DNA of 64,000 nt from Prunella strophiata (Eukaryota > Chordata > Aves > Passeriformes > Prunellidae), in the NCBI GenBank assembly GCA_036583965.1, contig JAZBQD010000015.1, positions 71,588,330-71,652,329 of the forward strand. The letters are read 5' to 3'. This document shows positions 63,945-64,000 of the stretch, one piece after another. Every line of letters starts with the position of its first letter. The first letter of the stretch is position 1. The position numbers and the translations under genes are program-made. The notes under the pieces were generated by a model that did no database searches, was not told the DNA's origin, and worked only from the letters and a program-made list of their open reading frames with translations.

Positions 63945-64000
63945 TGCTCTTTTGAGACCCCACCTGGAATACAATATCCAGCCCTGGTTGCCCAATACAA
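63945..64000 (+). mobile_element. CR1 LINE, cut by the window edge
   Basis: GAGACCCCACCTGGAATACAATATCCAGCC followed by CTGGTTGCCCAATACAA matches the CR1 ORF2 segment encoding RPHLEYxxQxW, where similarity to the 1270-1790 copy also begins. The element continues beyond the window. Confidence 0.8.

Overview
This is vertebrate nuclear DNA, almost certainly from a bird and probably a passerine. The evidence is many CR1 LINE fragments in several decay states, solo LTRs of types I associate with avian and passerine endogenous retroviruses, AT-rich unique sequence with one sharp CpG island, and an intron-split gene. No bacterial-style operons, CRISPR arrays, rRNA or tRNA genes were seen. Most open reading frames in the window are chance frames or repeat remnants.

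The one gene I can identify is DAP (death-associated protein 1, a small negative regulator of autophagy and mTORC1 substrate), on the minus strand. Its CpG-island promoter and first coding exon lie at about 29.56-30.64 kb (start codon at 30221, CDS to 30167). Coding exon 2 is 23676-23772. The two exons join in phase and encode residues 1-50 plus two bases of codon 51. I could not find the usual C-terminal exon(s), so 1-23675 is read as the 5' part of a long intron 2 whose acceptor lies off the low-coordinate edge. Within that intron, 480 bases past exon 2, is a convincing candidate alternative terminal exon (about 22908-23195). It has a branch point, polypyrimidine tract, AG, an in-frame 12-codon tail ending in TAA, then AATAAA and a GU-rich element. 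It would give a 62-residue DAP with a new Gly-rich tail replacing the split Ser51 codon.

Layout: 1-23675 is intron 2 (CR1 fragments at 1270-1790 and 6093-6870, an unclassified duplicated repeat pair at 11701/13066, a near-complete solo LTR at 21984-22557, and the candidate alternative last exon). 23773-30166 is intron 1. 29560-30640 is the CpG island, with an imperfect GC-rich pentanucleotide array 180-355 bp upstream of the start codon. 30791-31417 is a 627-bp solo LTR, apparently inserted into the 5' end of an older LTR. 31508-64000 is gene-poor and probably intergenic. It holds CR1 copies in both orientations (33449-33840, 39430-39905, 50165-50575, 50745-51235, 54940-56045, 63945-end), a partial LTR (39055-39290), a minus-strand solo LTR with its own TATA box and poly(A) signal (57775-58155), simple repeats, and one weak candidate promoter with a first exon (46636-47001).

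All calls are made by eye. Family names are from memory and repeat boundaries are approximate, to roughly 10-30 bp.
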